Assembly (NCBI RefSeq): GCF_901875635.1
Contig: NZ_CABFMN010000117.1
Span: 1 to 64,000, forward strand
DNA length: 64,000 nucleotides
Reading direction: 5' to 3'
Source: Xylophilus ampelinus
Lineage (GTDB): Bacteria > Pseudomonadota > Gammaproteobacteria > Burkholderiales > Burkholderiaceae_C
Position 1 is the first letter of the stretch, and each line of letters opens with the position of its first letter. Below the pieces are notes generated by a model that saw nothing but the letters and a program-made list of their open reading frames with translations, did no database searches and was not told where the DNA came from. Shown here piece by piece: positions 54,564-64,000 of this stretch. The translations under genes and the position numbers were made by a program.

Positions 54564-55697
54564 ATGCACGTGCGCCCGATGACCTCTCCCGCCGACTCGC
54601 CCACCTCCATCGATTCCCCTGCCAGCCTCGCCGATCTGCGTGTGCAGATCGACGCGCTCGACGACCAGCTCCTGCAACTGCTCAATGCACGGGCCCGCGT
54701 GGCGGAGCAAGTCGGCGAGGTCAAGAAGCGGGAAGGAACGCCCTTCTTCCGTCCCGACCGCGTAGCGCAGGTGATCGAGAAGGTCCGGCGCAACAACGCA
54801 GGCCCACTCAAGAGCGCGCATGTCGCGGCCATCTGGCGCGAAATCATGTCGGCTTGTCTGGCCCTCGAGTCGCCGCAGCGGGTCGCGGTGCTGGGACCCG
54901 AGGGCACCTTCTGCGAACAGGCCGCCATCGAGTACTTCGGCGGTGCCGCAGACCTCGTCTATTGCGCCAGCTTCGACGAGGTGTTCCATGCCACGGCCAG
55001 CGGCAGCGCGCAATACGGCGTCGTCGGCGTGGAGAACTCCAACGAGGGCGTCGTCACCCGCTCGCTGGACATGTTCCTGCAGTCGCCCACGCATGTCGTG
55101 GGTGAAGTGAGCCTGCTGGTGCGCCACAACCTGCTGCGCCAGACGAATTCGCTGGACGGGATCGAGGCCGTGCTGGCCCACCCGCAGGCGCTGGCGCAGT
55201 GCCAGGGCTGGCTCGCCAAGCATCTGCCGGGGGCCGAGCGGCGCGCCGTCTCGAGCAACGCCGAAGGCGCTCGCCTGGCGGCCACCCACCCAGCCTGGGC
55301 CGGCCTGGCCAGCGAACGTGCGGCCACCGAGTACGGCCTGCACATCGTGGCGCACGCGATCCAGGACGACGCCTACAACCGCACGCGATTCGCCGTCATC
55401 ACCCTCCCGGCGACGCTGGCCATGCCGCCGGCCTCGGGCCGCGACTGCACGAGCCTCGTGGTTTCGGTACCGAACCGACCCGGTGCCGTGCACGACCTGC
55501 TGGTGCCGTTGAAGACGCACAACGTGTCAATGACGCGCTTCGAGTCGCGTCCTGCGCGCACCGGCCAGTGGGACTACTACTTCTACATCGACCTGGACGG
55601 CCACCCGAGCCAGCCCCACGTCGCGGCGGCGCTGGCCGAACTGCGCGCGCTGTGCGCGTTCTACAAGGTGATCGGCGCCTACCCGGTGAAGGCCTGA
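54564..55697 (+). CDS. pheA: Chorismate mutase / prephenate dehydratase (P-protein)
   Basis: 377 aa bifunctional enzyme of phenylalanine synthesis. Chorismate mutase (about 15-100): [27 protein letters not shown]. Prephenate dehydratase (about 110-290): [40 protein letters not shown] and NRTRFAVI, where the catalytic Thr-Arg-Phe is TRF. ACT regulatory domain (about 300-375): [20 protein letters not shown] and ESRP for Phe feedback. The ATG at 54564 directly follows the serC stop; one at 54579 is also possible. Confidence 0.96.
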   Translation: MHVRPMTSPADSPTSIDSPASLADLRVQIDALDDQLLQLLNARARVAEQVGEVKKREGTPFFRPDRVAQVIEKVRRNNAGPLKSAHVAAIWREIMSACLALESPQRVAVLGPEGTFCEQAAIEYFGGAADLVYCASFDEVFHATASGSAQYGVVGVENSNEGVVTRSLDMFLQSPTHVVGEVSLLVRHNLLRQTNSLDGIEAVLAHPQALAQCQGWLAKHLPGAERRAVSSNAEGARLAATHPAWAGLASERAATEYGLHIVAHAIQDDAYNRTRFAVITLPATLAMPPASGRDCTSLVVSVPNRPGAVHDLLVPLKTHNVSMTRFESRPARTGQWDYYFYIDLDGHPSQPHVAAALAELRALCAFYKVIGAYPVKA

Positions 55698-55784
55698 GAT
55701 GTCGACACACACGCCCGGCACACCGTGTAGCGCTGCCTTCTTCTGGGGCGCAGGCCTGCCGCAGGCCTGCTCGTCGGAGGCCTG

Positions 55785-56669
55785 ATGTTCGACCAACTCG
55801 GCCTGATCGGCTGCGGACTCATCGGCGGCTCGTTCGCGCTGGCGCTCAAGCAGGCGCGCCTGGTCAGGCGGGTGGTCGGCTACAGCAAGTCGCCCTCGAC
55901 CACGGAGCGTGCCCGTCAGCTGGGCGTGATCGACGTGGCCGCCCCGTCCGCCCTGCTGGCGGTGTCGGGCGCGGACCTCGTGCTCATCGCCGTGCCCGTC
56001 GCGGCATCGGAAGCGACCTTCAAGGCGATCCGCCACGGCATCGCCGACAACGCCCTGGTGATGGACGTGGGCTCGACCAAGCGCGACGTGATCGCCGCCG
56101 CCGAACGCGGCCTGCAGCAGCAGCTGTCGCACTTCGTGCCCGCACACCCGATCGCGGGCAAAGAACTGTCGGGCGTCGAGCACGCCGAAGCCACCCTCTT
56201 CGTCGATCGGCAGGTGGTGCTGACGCCGGTCAAGTCCACGCGGCGCGCGAATCTGCAGCGCGCGTCCCAGGTGTGGACCGACATCGGCGCCAAGGTCGTC
56301 CACATGACGCCCGAGGCCCACGACGCCGCCTTCGCGGCGGTGAGCCATCTGCCGCACCTGCTGGCCTTCGCCTTCACCAACGCCATCGCCGGGCAGCCCG
56401 ATGGATCGCACTTCCTGGCCCTGGCCGGCAGCGGCTTTCGCGATTTCTCGCGCATCGCCGCCAGCGACCCCTCCATGTGGCGCGACGTGCTGCTGGCCAA
56501 CCGCGAGCAGGTGCTGCTGCAGTCCCAGGCTTTCCGCAAGGCGCTGCTGCAGATGGAAGCGCTCATTGCTGCCGGCGACGGGAGTTCGCTGGAGCAGGCG
56601 ATCGCCGCCGCCAGCCGTACCCGTGCCCAATGGCAGCTCGCGTCACCCAACGCGCCGGCCAACGACTGA
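55785..56669 (+). CDS. tyrA: Prephenate dehydrogenase
   Basis: 294 aa NAD(P)-dependent enzyme for tyrosine synthesis. [20 protein letters not shown] is the Rossmann loop; [13 protein letters not shown] follows. [29 protein letters not shown] with the catalytic His, and [14 protein letters not shown] are TyrA signatures. No chorismate mutase domain is attached; pheA supplies it. The 87 bp gap after pheA holds no gene: in many betaproteobacteria hisC lies here. Confidence 0.95.
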   Translation: MFDQLGLIGCGLIGGSFALALKQARLVRRVVGYSKSPSTTERARQLGVIDVAAPSALLAVSGADLVLIAVPVAASEATFKAIRHGIADNALVMDVGSTKRDVIAAAERGLQQQLSHFVPAHPIAGKELSGVEHAEATLFVDRQVVLTPVKSTRRANLQRASQVWTDIGAKVVHMTPEAHDAAFAAVSHLPHLLAFAFTNAIAGQPDGSHFLALAGSGFRDFSRIAASDPSMWRDVLLANREQVLLQSQAFRKALLQMEALIAAGDGSSLEQAIAAASRTRAQWQLASPNAPAND

Positions 56670-56671
56670 CG

Positions 56672-58693
56672 ATGTACGCCACCGCTTTTCTCGACGTCCC
56701 GCCGCTCGTGGCGGCCGGCGGCACGGTCCGCCTGCCGGGCTCCAAGAGCATTTCCAACCGCGTGCTCCTGCTGGCCGCTCTGGCGCACGGCACCACGAGC
56801 GTCCACGACCTGCTCGACTCGGACGACACGCGCGTGATGCTCGACGCGCTGGCGACGCTCGGCTGCGGCCTGCACCGCGACGGGGGCGTGCTGCGCATCC
56901 AGGGACTCGGTGGCCGCCTGGGCGATGACGTCCGCCAGCGCGCCCTGTCGCTCTTCCTCGGCAACGCCGGCACGGCCATGCGGCCGCTCACCGCGGCGCT
57001 CGCCCTGCTGGGCGGCGACTTCGAGCTGCGCGGCGTGCCGCGCATGCACGAACGCCCGATCGGCGACCTGGTCGACGCGCTGGTGCAACTGGGTTGCCAG
57101 GTCGAGTACCTCGGCAATCCTGGCTACCCGCCGCTGCGTATCCGGCCGGTTGCTGCTTCCGCGCTGCAGCTGGATGCACCGATCCGCGTGCGCGGCGACG
57201 TCTCGAGCCAGTTCCTCACGGCGCTCCTGCTCGCACTTCCCCTGGCTGCAGCCTCGCGCGCCATCACCATCGACGTGATCGGTGAACTGATCTCCAAGCC
57301 GTACATCGAGATCACGCTCAACCTGCTCGCGCGATTCGGCATCGACGTCCAGCGCGACGGCTGGTCGCGCTTCGTCATCCCGGCTGGCGCGCAGTACCGC
57401 TCACCCGGCGACATCCATGTCGAGGCGGATGCTTCCTCTGCTAGCTATTTCATAGCGCTTGGCGCAATAGCGACGGGCGCTGCAGGCCAAAATGGCTTGA
57501 AGATCGAAGGCGTGGGCGCCCACTCGATCCAAGGCGACATCCGCTTCGTCGAGGCCGCACGGCAAATGGGTGCGCAGGTCACCAGCGGTTCCAACTGGCT
57601 GCAGATCGAGCGCGGCGCCTGGCCGCTGCGCGCCATCGACATCGACGCCAACCACATCCCCGACGCCGCGATGACGCTGGCCGTCATGGCGCTGTACGCC
57701 GACGGTCCCAGCACGCTGCGAAACATCGCCAGCTGGCGCGTGAAGGAAACCGACCGCATCGACGCCATGGCGGCCGAACTGCGCCAACTCGGCGCCACCG
57801 TCGAGGCGGGACCGGACTTCATCCGCATCGAACCGCTGCCCGCCGGCCACTGGCGGCGCGCCAGCATCCACACCTACGACGACCACCGGGTCGCCATGTG
57901 CTTCTCGCTCGCGGCCTTCAATCCCGACCGGCTGCCGGTGCGCATCCTCGACCCGAAGTGCGTCGGCAAGACCTTCCCTGACTACTTCGAGGCGCTGTTC
58001 TCTGTGGTCCAGCCGGCGGAGGTGCCCGTGATCTGCGTGGACGGACCCACCGCGTCCGGCAAAGGCACGCTCGCGGCCGAGATCGCGCGCCAGCTCGGTT
58101 ACCACTACCTCGACTCCGGCGCCCTGTACCGCGTCGCGGGCCTGGCCATGCGGCGTGCGGGGCTGGAAGCCGATTCCGCCGACGAAGCCGGGATCGCCGA
58201 CCTCGCCCGCGGCCTGGCCCTGCGCTTCGACGCCGGCCAGGTGCTGCTGGCCGGCGAGGACATCACCGACGCGATCCGCACCGAGGCGGCGGGCATGGAC
58301 GCGTCGCGCGTGTCGGCGCTGCCGGCCGTGCGCGAGGCCCTGCGCGACCTGCAACTGTCCTTCCGCCGGCTGCCGGGTCTGGTGGCGGACGGGCGCGACA
58401 TGGGCACCGTCATCTTTCCCGACGCCCCCTTGAAGGTCTACCTCACGGCCAGCGCTGCGCACCGCGCCGAGCGCCGGCATAAGCAGTTGATTTCAAAGGG
58501 GATTTCTGTTACACTCGACAGTCTTCGCGCCGACCTGGAAGCGCGTGATGCGAGGGATTCGTCCCGCAGCGTCGCACCCCTCAAGCCCGCCGAAGACGCC
58601 CGCCTCCTGGACAACTCCGACCAGAGCATCGAGCAATCGGTGGATCAGGTTTTGGCCTGGTGGCGGCAGGTGCAGCCTTTCGACGCCCGCTGA
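56672..58693 (+). CDS. aroA-cmk: Fused 3-phosphoshikimate 1-carboxyvinyltransferase / cytidylate kinase
   Basis: 673 aa fusion. AroA (about 1-445): [38 protein letters not shown] with the PEP-binding region, [46 protein letters not shown] and [13 protein letters not shown]. Cytidylate kinase (about 450-673): [22 protein letters not shown] (P-loop), [23 protein letters not shown] and [14 protein letters not shown]. The two joined activities make EPSP for aromatics and CDP for nucleotides. Repeat copy I adds about 5 residues ([12 protein letters not shown]) relative to E. coli AroA. It follows tyrA by 2 nt. Confidence 0.95.
   Translation: MYATAFLDVPPLVAAGGTVRLPGSKSISNRVLLLAALAHGTTSVHDLLDSDDTRVMLDALATLGCGLHRDGGVLRIQGLGGRLGDDVRQRALSLFLGNAGTAMRPLTAALALLGGDFELRGVPRMHERPIGDLVDALVQLGCQVEYLGNPGYPPLRIRPVAASALQLDAPIRVRGDVSSQFLTALLLALPLAAASRAITIDVIGELISKPYIEITLNLLARFGIDVQRDGWSRFVIPAGAQYRSPGDIHVEADASSASYFIALGAIATGAAGQNGLKIEGVGAHSIQGDIRFVEAARQMGAQVTSGSNWLQIERGAWPLRAIDIDANHIPDAAMTLAVMALYADGPSTLRNIASWRVKETDRIDAMAAELRQLGATVEAGPDFIRIEPLPAGHWRRASIHTYDDHRVAMCFSLAAFNPDRLPVRILDPKCVGKTFPDYFEALFSVVQPAEVPVICVDGPTASGKGTLAAEIARQLGYHYLDSGALYRVAGLAMRRAGLEADSADEAGIADLARGLALRFDAGQVLLAGEDITDAIRTEAAGMDASRVSALPAVREALRDLQLSFRRLPGLVADGRDMGTVIFPDAPLKVYLTASAAHRAERRHKQLISKGISVTLDSLRADLEARDARDSSRSVAPLKPAEDARLLDNSDQSIEQSVDQVLAWWRQVQPFDAR
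57440..57503 (-). repeat. Dispersed GCTAT-hairpin repeat, copy I, inside aroA
   Basis: GCTATTTCATAGC (57444-57456) followed by GCTTGGCGCAATAGCGACGG and CGCTGCAGGCCAAAATGGC. Its reverse complement aligns ungapped with copy G (43 of 56). AroA reads it antisense to the repeat orientation. Confidence 0.75.
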
Positions 58694-58910
58694 GCAGGCC
58701 TTGAAGGCTCGGGCCTCCGGCACAAGCTCTGCCGGGCGGTCCTTGGTCCAGCAGGTCCTCATCGCGCGCCAGCGCATCGGCCTGCTGGTTGTTCAACCCC
58801 AACCGGGGTCACTGCCAAGTGGCCCAAACCGCCGTCTCCAGTCTTAGAAACAGCCGCAAGCGATCTTGCATGGGCGGCTGGAAACCTGGGTGGACGGAAC
58901 AGGAAACTCA
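58694..58910 (+). promoter_or_regulatory. rpsA leader with conserved-looking stem-loop
   Basis: No gene in these 217 bp. CAGCC (58851-58855) pairs with GGCTG (58876-58880), enclosing a GCAAG-CGAT-CTTGC hairpin (58856-58869), about 30 nt before the rpsA ATG. S1 represses its own mRNA in E. coli, so this may be the autogenous site. AGGAAAC provides the ribosome site. Confidence 0.45.
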
Positions 58911-60596
58911 ATGTCTGAATCTTTTGCCGCTCTCTTCGAAGAGTCCCTCCAGCGTTCCGAGATGCGCGCAGGCGAGGTCATCACCGCCGAGGTGGTGCGT
59001 GTCGAGCACAACCACGTGGTGGTCAATGCCGGCCTGAAGTCCGAAGCCTACGTGCCGATCGAAGAGTTCAAGAACGACAAGGGCGAACTCGAAGTGCAAG
59101 CCGGCGATTTCGTGTCGGTGGCCATCGGCTCCGTCGAGAACGGCTACGGCGACACGATCCTCTCGCGTGACACCGCCAAGCGCCTCGCTTCGTGGCTGGC
59201 GCTCGAGAAGGCCCTGGAATCCGGCGAATTCGTCACCGGCACCACCAGCGGCAAGGTCAAGGGCGGCCTCACGGTGCTGGTCAACGGCATCCGCGCCTTC
59301 CTGCCGGGTTCGCTGATCGACACGCGTCCGATCAAGGACCTGACCCCCTTCGAGAACAAGACCCTCGAATTCAAGGTCATCAAGCTCGACCGCAAGCGCA
59401 ACAACGTCGTGCTGTCGCGCCGCGCCGTGGTCGAAGCCAGCATGGGCGAAGAACGCGCCAAGCTGATGGAAACGCTGAAGGAAGGCGCAGTCGTCCGCGG
59501 CGTGGTCAAGAACATCACCGAATACGGTGCGTTCGTCGACCTCGGCGGCATCGACGGCCTGCTGCACATCACCGACATGGCCTGGCGCCGTGTCCGCCAC
59601 CCGAGCGAAGTCGTTCAGGCCGGCCAGGAAATCACCGCCAAGATCCTCAAGTTCGACACCGAGAAGAACCGCGTGTCGCTCGGCCTCAAGCAGATGGGCG
59701 ACGACCCGTGGATGGGCGTTTCGCGCCGCTACCCGCAAGGCACGCGCCTGTTCGGCAAGGTCACGAACATCGCCGACTACGGCGCGTTCGTCGAACTCGA
59801 ACCCGGCATCGAAGGCCTGGTCCACGTCTCCGAAATGGACTGGACCAACAAGAACATCGCGCCGAACAAGATCGTGTCGCTGGGTGATGAAGTCGAAGTC
59901 ATGGTCCTCGAGATCGACGAAGACAAGCGCCGCATCAGCCTGGGCATGAAGCAGTGCAAGGCCAACCCCTGGCAGGAATTCGCGCAGAACACCAAGCGCG
60001 GCGACCGCGTCAAGGGCCCGATCAAGTCGATCACCGACTTCGGTGTGTTCGTCGGCCTGGCCGCCGGCATCGACGGCCTGGTGCACCTGTCCGACCTCTC
60101 GTGGAACGAAGCCGGCGAAACCGCCGTTCGCAACTACAAGAAGGGCCAGGAAGTCGAAGCGATCGTGCTGGCCGTCGACGTCGACCGCGAGCGCATCAGC
60201 CTGGGCATCAAGCAACTCGACGGCGACCCGTTCACCACCTTCACGACGGTGAACGACAAGGGCCAGATCGTGACCGGCAAGGTCAAGACCGTGGATCCGC
60301 GCGGCGCCGAGATCGACCTGGGCAACGACGTGGTCGGCTACCTGCGTGCGTCGGAAATCTCCCGCGACCGCGTGGAAGACGCCCGCAACGTGCTCAAGGA
60401 AGGCGACGAAGTCACGGCCGTGGTGGTCAATGTGGATCGCAAGACCCGCAACATCCAGCTGTCGATCAAGCAGAAGGACATGGTCGACCAGCAGGAAGCC
60501 ATGGCCAGCCTGAGCCAGCAGTCGGCCCGTGAGAACGCCGGTACGACCAGCCTGGGCGCCCTGCTGCGCGCCAAGCTGGACAACAGCGACAAGTAA
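58911..60596 (+). CDS. rpsA: 30S ribosomal protein S1
   Basis: 561 aa RNA-binding protein with six S1 motifs that unfold mRNA for initiation. The start [14 protein letters not shown] is the betaproteobacterial type. Domains begin near [114 protein letters not shown] and [15 protein letters not shown]. Length matches E. coli S1 (557). It follows the aroA-cmk fusion, the conserved cmk-rpsA-ihfB order. Confidence 0.98.
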   Translation: MSESFAALFEESLQRSEMRAGEVITAEVVRVEHNHVVVNAGLKSEAYVPIEEFKNDKGELEVQAGDFVSVAIGSVENGYGDTILSRDTAKRLASWLALEKALESGEFVTGTTSGKVKGGLTVLVNGIRAFLPGSLIDTRPIKDLTPFENKTLEFKVIKLDRKRNNVVLSRRAVVEASMGEERAKLMETLKEGAVVRGVVKNITEYGAFVDLGGIDGLLHITDMAWRRVRHPSEVVQAGQEITAKILKFDTEKNRVSLGLKQMGDDPWMGVSRRYPQGTRLFGKVTNIADYGAFVELEPGIEGLVHVSEMDWTNKNIAPNKIVSLGDEVEVMVLEIDEDKRRISLGMKQCKANPWQEFAQNTKRGDRVKGPIKSITDFGVFVGLAAGIDGLVHLSDLSWNEAGETAVRNYKKGQEVEAIVLAVDVDRERISLGIKQLDGDPFTTFTTVNDKGQIVTGKVKTVDPRGAEIDLGNDVVGYLRASEISRDRVEDARNVLKEGDEVTAVVVNVDRKTRNIQLSIKQKDMVDQQEAMASLSQQSARENAGTTSLGALLRAKLDNSDK

Positions 60597-60618
60597 GCCG
60601 CCACCCGCGGTATCCGGA

Positions 60619-60645
60619 CACGGCGAGGCTTGCCTCGCCGTGTTT
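60619..60645 (+). terminator. Terminator-like hairpin between rpsA and ihfB
   Basis: CACGGCGAGG-CTTG-CCTCGCCGTG forms a perfect 10 bp stem followed by TTT. The short U-run suggests partial termination, which would lower ihfB expression relative to rpsA. Confidence 0.65.
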
Positions 60646-60659
60646 CCATCTGCCGACCC

Positions 60660-60986
60660 ATGACACGCTCCGACCTGGTTGAAGAACTCGCCGCTCGCTT
60701 CGCGCAACTGACGCATCGCGACGCCGAGTACGCCGTCAAGACCATCCTCGACGCCATGAGCGACGCCCTGGTGCGCGGCCATCGCATCGAGATCCGTGGC
60801 TTCGGCAGCTTCTCGGTCAGCCGCCGCCCGCCGCGCATCGGACGCAACCCGCGTTCGGGCGAGAGCGTGCAGATCCCTGAGAAGCGGGTGCCACACTTCA
60901 AGCCGGGCAAGGCCCTGCGCGAGGCCGTGGATGCGCGCAGCGCCGAACTCGAAGCCGAGGAGCAGCGCCAGCGCGAGAGGGCCTGA
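60660..60986 (+). CDS. ihfB: Integration host factor subunit beta
   Basis: 108 aa DNA-bending protein of the HU/IHF family. [33 protein letters not shown] is the helical body; [46 protein letters not shown] includes the beta-arms, with the intercalating Pro in RNPRSG. Its place after rpsA supports IhfB over HU. A Glu/Arg-rich tail lengthens it slightly. Confidence 0.95.
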   Translation: MTRSDLVEELAARFAQLTHRDAEYAVKTILDAMSDALVRGHRIEIRGFGSFSVSRRPPRIGRNPRSGESVQIPEKRVPHFKPGKALREAVDARSAELEAEEQRQRERA

Positions 60987-61006
60987 TACCCGGCTCCGTA
61001 GAATCG

Positions 61007-61024
61007 GTCCCGGGCTCACGGGAC
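61007..61024 (+). promoter_or_regulatory. Stem-loop just before lapA start
   Basis: GTCCCG-GGCTCA-CGGGAC ends 4 nt before the lapA ATG and may hide the ribosome site. A TAGAAT (60999-61004) -10-like hexamer immediately precedes it. Confidence 0.35.
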
Positions 61025-61028
61025 ACCA

Positions 61029-61349
61029 ATGAAATACTTTCTGTGGCTGCTCAAGGCAGCCATTTTTTTTACCCTGTTCGCCTTCGCGCTGAACAACCAG
61101 CACGACGCGACCGTCTACTTCTTCTTCGGCACCTACTGGCGCGCGCCGCTGGTGCTGGTGGTGCTGGCGGCCTTCGCCGGCGGCATGGTCGTCGGTGCGC
61201 TCGGCATGCTGCCCGGGTGGTGGAAGCATCGGCGCGCCGCGACTCAGGTGCCTCAGCCGACTGCCGGAGTCGCCGTGAATCCCGCGCCCGAAGGCACCGC
61301 CACCGGCGCGGTCCAGGAACCACAGATCGCCCGCCAGCATGGACTTTGA
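61029..61349 (+). CDS. lapA: LapA-family (DUF1049) inner membrane protein
   Basis: 106 aa with two membrane helices: LLKAAIFFTLFAFALNNQ and APLVLVVLAAFAGGMVVGALG. The DATVYFFFGTYWRAPLVLVV motif is the LapA/YciS signature. In E. coli LapA works with LapB in controlling LpxC turnover and so lipopolysaccharide synthesis. Its C-terminus overlaps lapB by 11 nt, indicating coupled translation. Confidence 0.92.
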   Translation: MKYFLWLLKAAIFFTLFAFALNNQHDATVYFFFGTYWRAPLVLVVLAAFAGGMVVGALGMLPGWWKHRRAATQVPQPTAGVAVNPAPEGTATGAVQEPQIARQHGL

Positions 61350-62523
61350 TTTCAGTTGGCTCCTGCTGGGCCTGCCCGTCGCCTTCGTGCTGGGCTGGCT
61401 CGCCTCGCGCCTGGACCTGCGCCAGCTGCGGCTGGAAAACCGGCAGGCACCCAAGGCCTACTTCCGCGGCCTCAACTTCCTGCTCAACGAGCAGCAGGAC
61501 CAGGCCATCGACGCCTTCATCGAGGCGGTGCAGAACGACCCGGACACGCAGGAGCTGCACTTCGCGCTGGGCAACCTGTTCCGCCGGCGCGGCGAATACC
61601 AGCGCGCCGTGCGCGTGCACGAACACCTGCTGGGCCGCGGGGACCTGAGCCGCGCCGACCGCGACCGCGCGCAGCACGCCCTGGCGCAGGACTTCCTGAG
61701 CGCCGGCCTGCTCGACCGCGCGGAGGCGGCGCTGCAGAAGCTCGAAGGCACGCGCTACGAGAACGAATCGCGCCTGGCGCTGCTGGCCATCTACGAACGC
61801 TCCCGCGAGTGGGCGCAGGCCGAGATCGTGGCCAGCAAGCTGGACGCATCGGAGCAGGCCAGCTACAGCACGCGCCGGGCGCACCACCTGTGCGAACAGG
61901 CATCGGAGCAGACCTCCAAGGGCGCACTGGACGAGGCCATGCGCCTGCTGCGCCAGGCGGCAGCGCTGGCACCCGAGGCGCCCCGGCCGCCGATCGATAT
62001 CGCCGCGCTCCAGCTGCGCAGCGGACAGGCGGCCGAAGCCTTCGACACCCTCATGGCGCTGGCCGACACGGCGCCGATGGCCCTGCCGCTCTATGCCGCA
62101 CAGCTGCAGCAGACCGCCGTTGCCGCCCATCGCAGTGGCGAGGCGCTGGCCTTGCTGCAACGGCGCTATGCGCAGGCGCCGTCCATCGATGTGGTCGAGG
62201 CCATCGTCGCACTGGGCGGACAGCTTCAGCCGGCCGGCGAGAGCCACGAGGCCACGGCCTCCACGCCGCGCGACGGCTACCTCGCGCACCTGGTGCGGCA
62301 GCCGGGCTCGCTGGTCGCCGCCTCGCGTTGGCTGGCGGGCGAGCGGTTCTCCAACGACGCACACACCCACCCGCCCGTGCAGCGCGCGCTGGACCAGGCA
62401 GCACGCCCGCAGATGCGCTACCGCTGCGCGGCCTGCGGCTTCGAGGCGCACCAGTACTTCTGGCACTGCCCGGGCTGCCAGGCCTGGGACAGCTACCCAC
62501 CACGTCGGGTGGAGGAACTATGA
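61339..62523 (+). CDS. lapB: Lipopolysaccharide assembly protein LapB (YciM)
   Basis: 394 aa. One N-terminal membrane anchor (WLLLGLPVAFVLGWLASR) is followed by KAYFRGLNFLLNEQQDQAIDAFIEAVQ, the first of several TPR repeats. The C-terminal rubredoxin-like module holds YRCAACGF and HCPGCQAW, four Cys that bind a metal. LapB brings LpxC to FtsH. Length agrees with E. coli (389). It ends this housekeeping run. Confidence 0.95.
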   Translation: MDFDFSWLLLGLPVAFVLGWLASRLDLRQLRLENRQAPKAYFRGLNFLLNEQQDQAIDAFIEAVQNDPDTQELHFALGNLFRRRGEYQRAVRVHEHLLGRGDLSRADRDRAQHALAQDFLSAGLLDRAEAALQKLEGTRYENESRLALLAIYERSREWAQAEIVASKLDASEQASYSTRRAHHLCEQASEQTSKGALDEAMRLLRQAAALAPEAPRPPIDIAALQLRSGQAAEAFDTLMALADTAPMALPLYAAQLQQTAVAAHRSGEALALLQRRYAQAPSIDVVEAIVALGGQLQPAGESHEATASTPRDGYLAHLVRQPGSLVAASRWLAGERFSNDAHTHPPVQRALDQAARPQMRYRCAACGFEAHQYFWHCPGCQAWDSYPPRRVEEL

Positions 62524-62609
62524 CCACCTTGGTGGCCTAGCCCATCCGGGGCATGCATGATGGCCCGGCGCGATCAACGCGCATGAGTCAATCACCTCAG
62601 GGAGTCATC

Positions 62610-62936
62610 ATGTTCAAGAAAGTACTGGCCTCGCTGGCGTTCGCCGCCATGTCCATGGCCTCGTCCGCCGCCGTCGAAATCAACAAGGGCTCCGTGGCCG
62701 ACTTCGACGGGCTGCCGGGCGTCGGCCCGGCCCTGTCCAAGCGCATCGTCGATGCGCGCCAGCAAGCCGAATTCAAGGACTGGTCGGACGTCATGGCGCG
62801 CGTCAAGGGTGTCAAGGAGAAGTCGGCAGCCAAGCTCTCGGCTGCGGGGCTCACCGTCAACGGCAAGCCCTTCGACGGAGCAGCCAAGGGCGCTGAACCG
62901 AAGAAAGCTCGCGCTGCCGACAAAGCTGCGCGCTGA
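62610..62936 (+). CDS. ComEA-like helix-hairpin-helix exported protein
   Basis: 108 aa. Signal peptide MFKKVLASLAFAAMSMASSAAA-like, cleavage near SAA-VEI. The mature start VEINKGSVADFDGLPGVGPALSKRIVDAR is a ComEA-type helix-hairpin-helix with the GLPGVGPALSKRI hairpin, which binds DNA without sequence specificity. The tail is Lys/Ala-rich. The ATG at 62610 has a GGGAG site. It may help DNA uptake across the periplasm, though no competence genes are adjacent. Confidence 0.87.
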   Translation: MFKKVLASLAFAAMSMASSAAVEINKGSVADFDGLPGVGPALSKRIVDARQQAEFKDWSDVMARVKGVKEKSAAKLSAAGLTVNGKPFDGAAKGAEPKKARAADKAAR

Positions 62937-62954
62937 CGTCACCCCAACTGCATG

Positions 62955-62978
62955 AAAAGCCGCCCGAGGGCGGCTTTT
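62955..62978 (+). terminator. Rho-independent terminator
   Basis: AAAAGCCGCCC-GAG-GGCGGCTTTTCTCTTT follows the ComEA-like gene and separates it from the TRAP binding protein. Confidence 0.85.
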
Positions 62979-63087
62979 CTCTTTCTGCCGCCCTGCACGG
63001 GATCGTCCGGGAAATGCCCCAGCCGTGGCCCGATATTTGCACGTATCCTGCTCTCGCTTTTCACTTCCCTGTTCAGGAGAGAGTCGA

Positions 63088-64000
63088 TGATCCACAAGTT
63101 CGGTTTCGCGCTGGCCGCATTCACGGTCGGCGCCACCGCCCTCGCCCAGACCAAGTGGGATTTGCCCACCGCCTACCCTCCCACCAACTTCCACACCGAG
63201 AACATCAGCCAGTTCACGTCCGACGTGGAGAAGGCCACCGCCGGCAAGCTGAAGATCACAGTGCACTCCAACGCCTCGCTGTTCAAGGCACCCGAGATCA
63301 AGCGCGCCGTGCAGGGCGGCCAGGCGCAGATGGGCGAGATCCTGCTGGTGAACTTCCAGAACGAATGGCAGGTCTTCGGCACGGACGGCATCCCGTTCCT
63401 GGCCGACAGCTACGACGCCGCCTGGAAGCTCTACCAGGCGCAGAAGCCGGTGCTGTCCAAGAAGCTGGCCGAGCAGGGCATCATGCTGCTCTACACCGTG
63501 GCCTGGCCGCCGCAGGGCATCTTCGTCAACAAGACCATCAGCTCGGCCGCCGACCTCAAGGGCATCAAGTGGCGCGCCTACAGCCCGGCCACCGCCCGCA
63601 TCGGCGAACTGGTGGGCGCCCAGCCCGTCACCGTGCAGCAGGCCGAACTCTCGCAGGCCATGGCCACGGGCGTCATCGAGTCGTACATGTCCTCGGGCTC
63701 GACGGGCTACGACACCAAGACCTACGAGTACATCAAGAACTTCTACGACACCCAGGCCTGGCTGCCCAAGAACGCCGTGCTGGTGAACAAGAAGGCCTTC
63801 GACGCGCTGGACAAGCCGACGCAGGACGCCCTGCTCAAGGCCGGTGAGGAGGCCGAGAAGCGCGGCTGGGAGCTGTCGAAGAAGAAGAACCTCGAGTACC
63901 TCGACCTGCTCAAGAAGAACGGCATGACCATCCACGTGCCTTCGGCCCAGCTCAAGGCCGACATGAAGAAGGTCGGCGACACCATGATCAAGGAATGGAC
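63088..64000 (+). CDS. TRAP transporter substrate-binding protein (DctP type), truncated by window edge
   Basis: At least 304 codons, continuing past the window. Signal peptide MIHKFGFALAAFTVGATALAQ. The mature part has TKWDLPTAYPPTNFHTENISQF, FKAPEIKRAVQGGQAQMGEIL, GIMLLYTVAWPPQGIFVNK and the conserved Arg in IKWRAYSPATARIGELVGAQPVTV, the arginine that clamps the ligand carboxylate in TRAP binding proteins. A GGAGAG site supports the ATG at 63088. DctQ/DctM genes probably follow outside. Ligand unknown. Confidence 0.92.

Overview
The window is about 64 kb of GC-rich, densely packed chromosome from a betaproteobacterium, most likely Comamonadaceae of a Variovorax/Acidovorax-like type. The signs are a one-piece tmRNA with tag ANDERFALAA, an AroA-cytidylate kinase fusion, a Bug-type (TctC) binding protein, the order gyrA / ompA / ubiG / gph / ssrA, and a short dispersed repeat with a GCTAT...ATAGC hairpin that I associate with this family. 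The genus is inferred. No insertion sequence, prophage, CRISPR array or rRNA is visible.

Layout. 1-4.4 kb: a truncated lipoprotein, then a LacI-type regulator facing a small catabolic operon (SDR, Bug binding protein, carboxymuconolactone decarboxylase-like protein) across a perfect LacI-type operator. 4.5-15 kb: a minus-strand MdtABC-type RND efflux operon with a NodT-like outer membrane channel. A 0.8 kb island of nested inverted repeats splits the two pump genes. 15-28 kb: GST-like protein, intracellular PHB depolymerase, CBS protein, homocysteine synthase, alpha/beta hydrolase, thioredoxin-like protein, YihY, a FAD oxidase, a cysteine-cluster protein, thyA-folA and an exported App1-type phosphatase. 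27.1-31.5 kb: a compact cluster of a RibD-type reductase, a methyltransferase, a family-4 glycosyltransferase, a PTPS/QueD-fold protein lacking most catalytic residues, and a BchC-like MDR dehydrogenase. This is the best candidate for an undescribed pathway, possibly a modified or glycosylated pterin.

31.7-38 kb: xth, a TonB-C-like lipoprotein, then nitrogen control: glnA behind a sigma-54-type promoter, and ntrB-ntrC. 38-47 kb: a MoCF-domain protein, an EI24 protein, a sterol desaturase-like protein, a polysaccharide deacetylase with a beta-propeller protein, rsuA, a gamma-glutamyltransferase and a methyltransferase with a regulatory domain. 47.4-50 kb: ssrA, gph, ubiG and ompA on the minus strand. 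50.2-62.5 kb: a plus-strand housekeeping run gyrA - DUF2059 - serC - pheA - tyrA - aroA/cmk - rpsA - ihfB - lapA - lapB covering DNA supercoiling, serine and aromatic amino acid synthesis, translation and envelope control. The window ends with a ComEA-like helix-hairpin-helix protein and a truncated TRAP binding protein.

A second theme is the dispersed ~60-70 bp repeat. At least nine copies are recognisable, and several lie inside or overlap coding sequences (nodT, folA, yihY, the deacetylase, rsuA, aroA). In two pairs of unrelated proteins the same reading frame of the repeat is translated, giving similar peptide segments in AroA and a deacetylase signal peptide, and in FolA and YihY.
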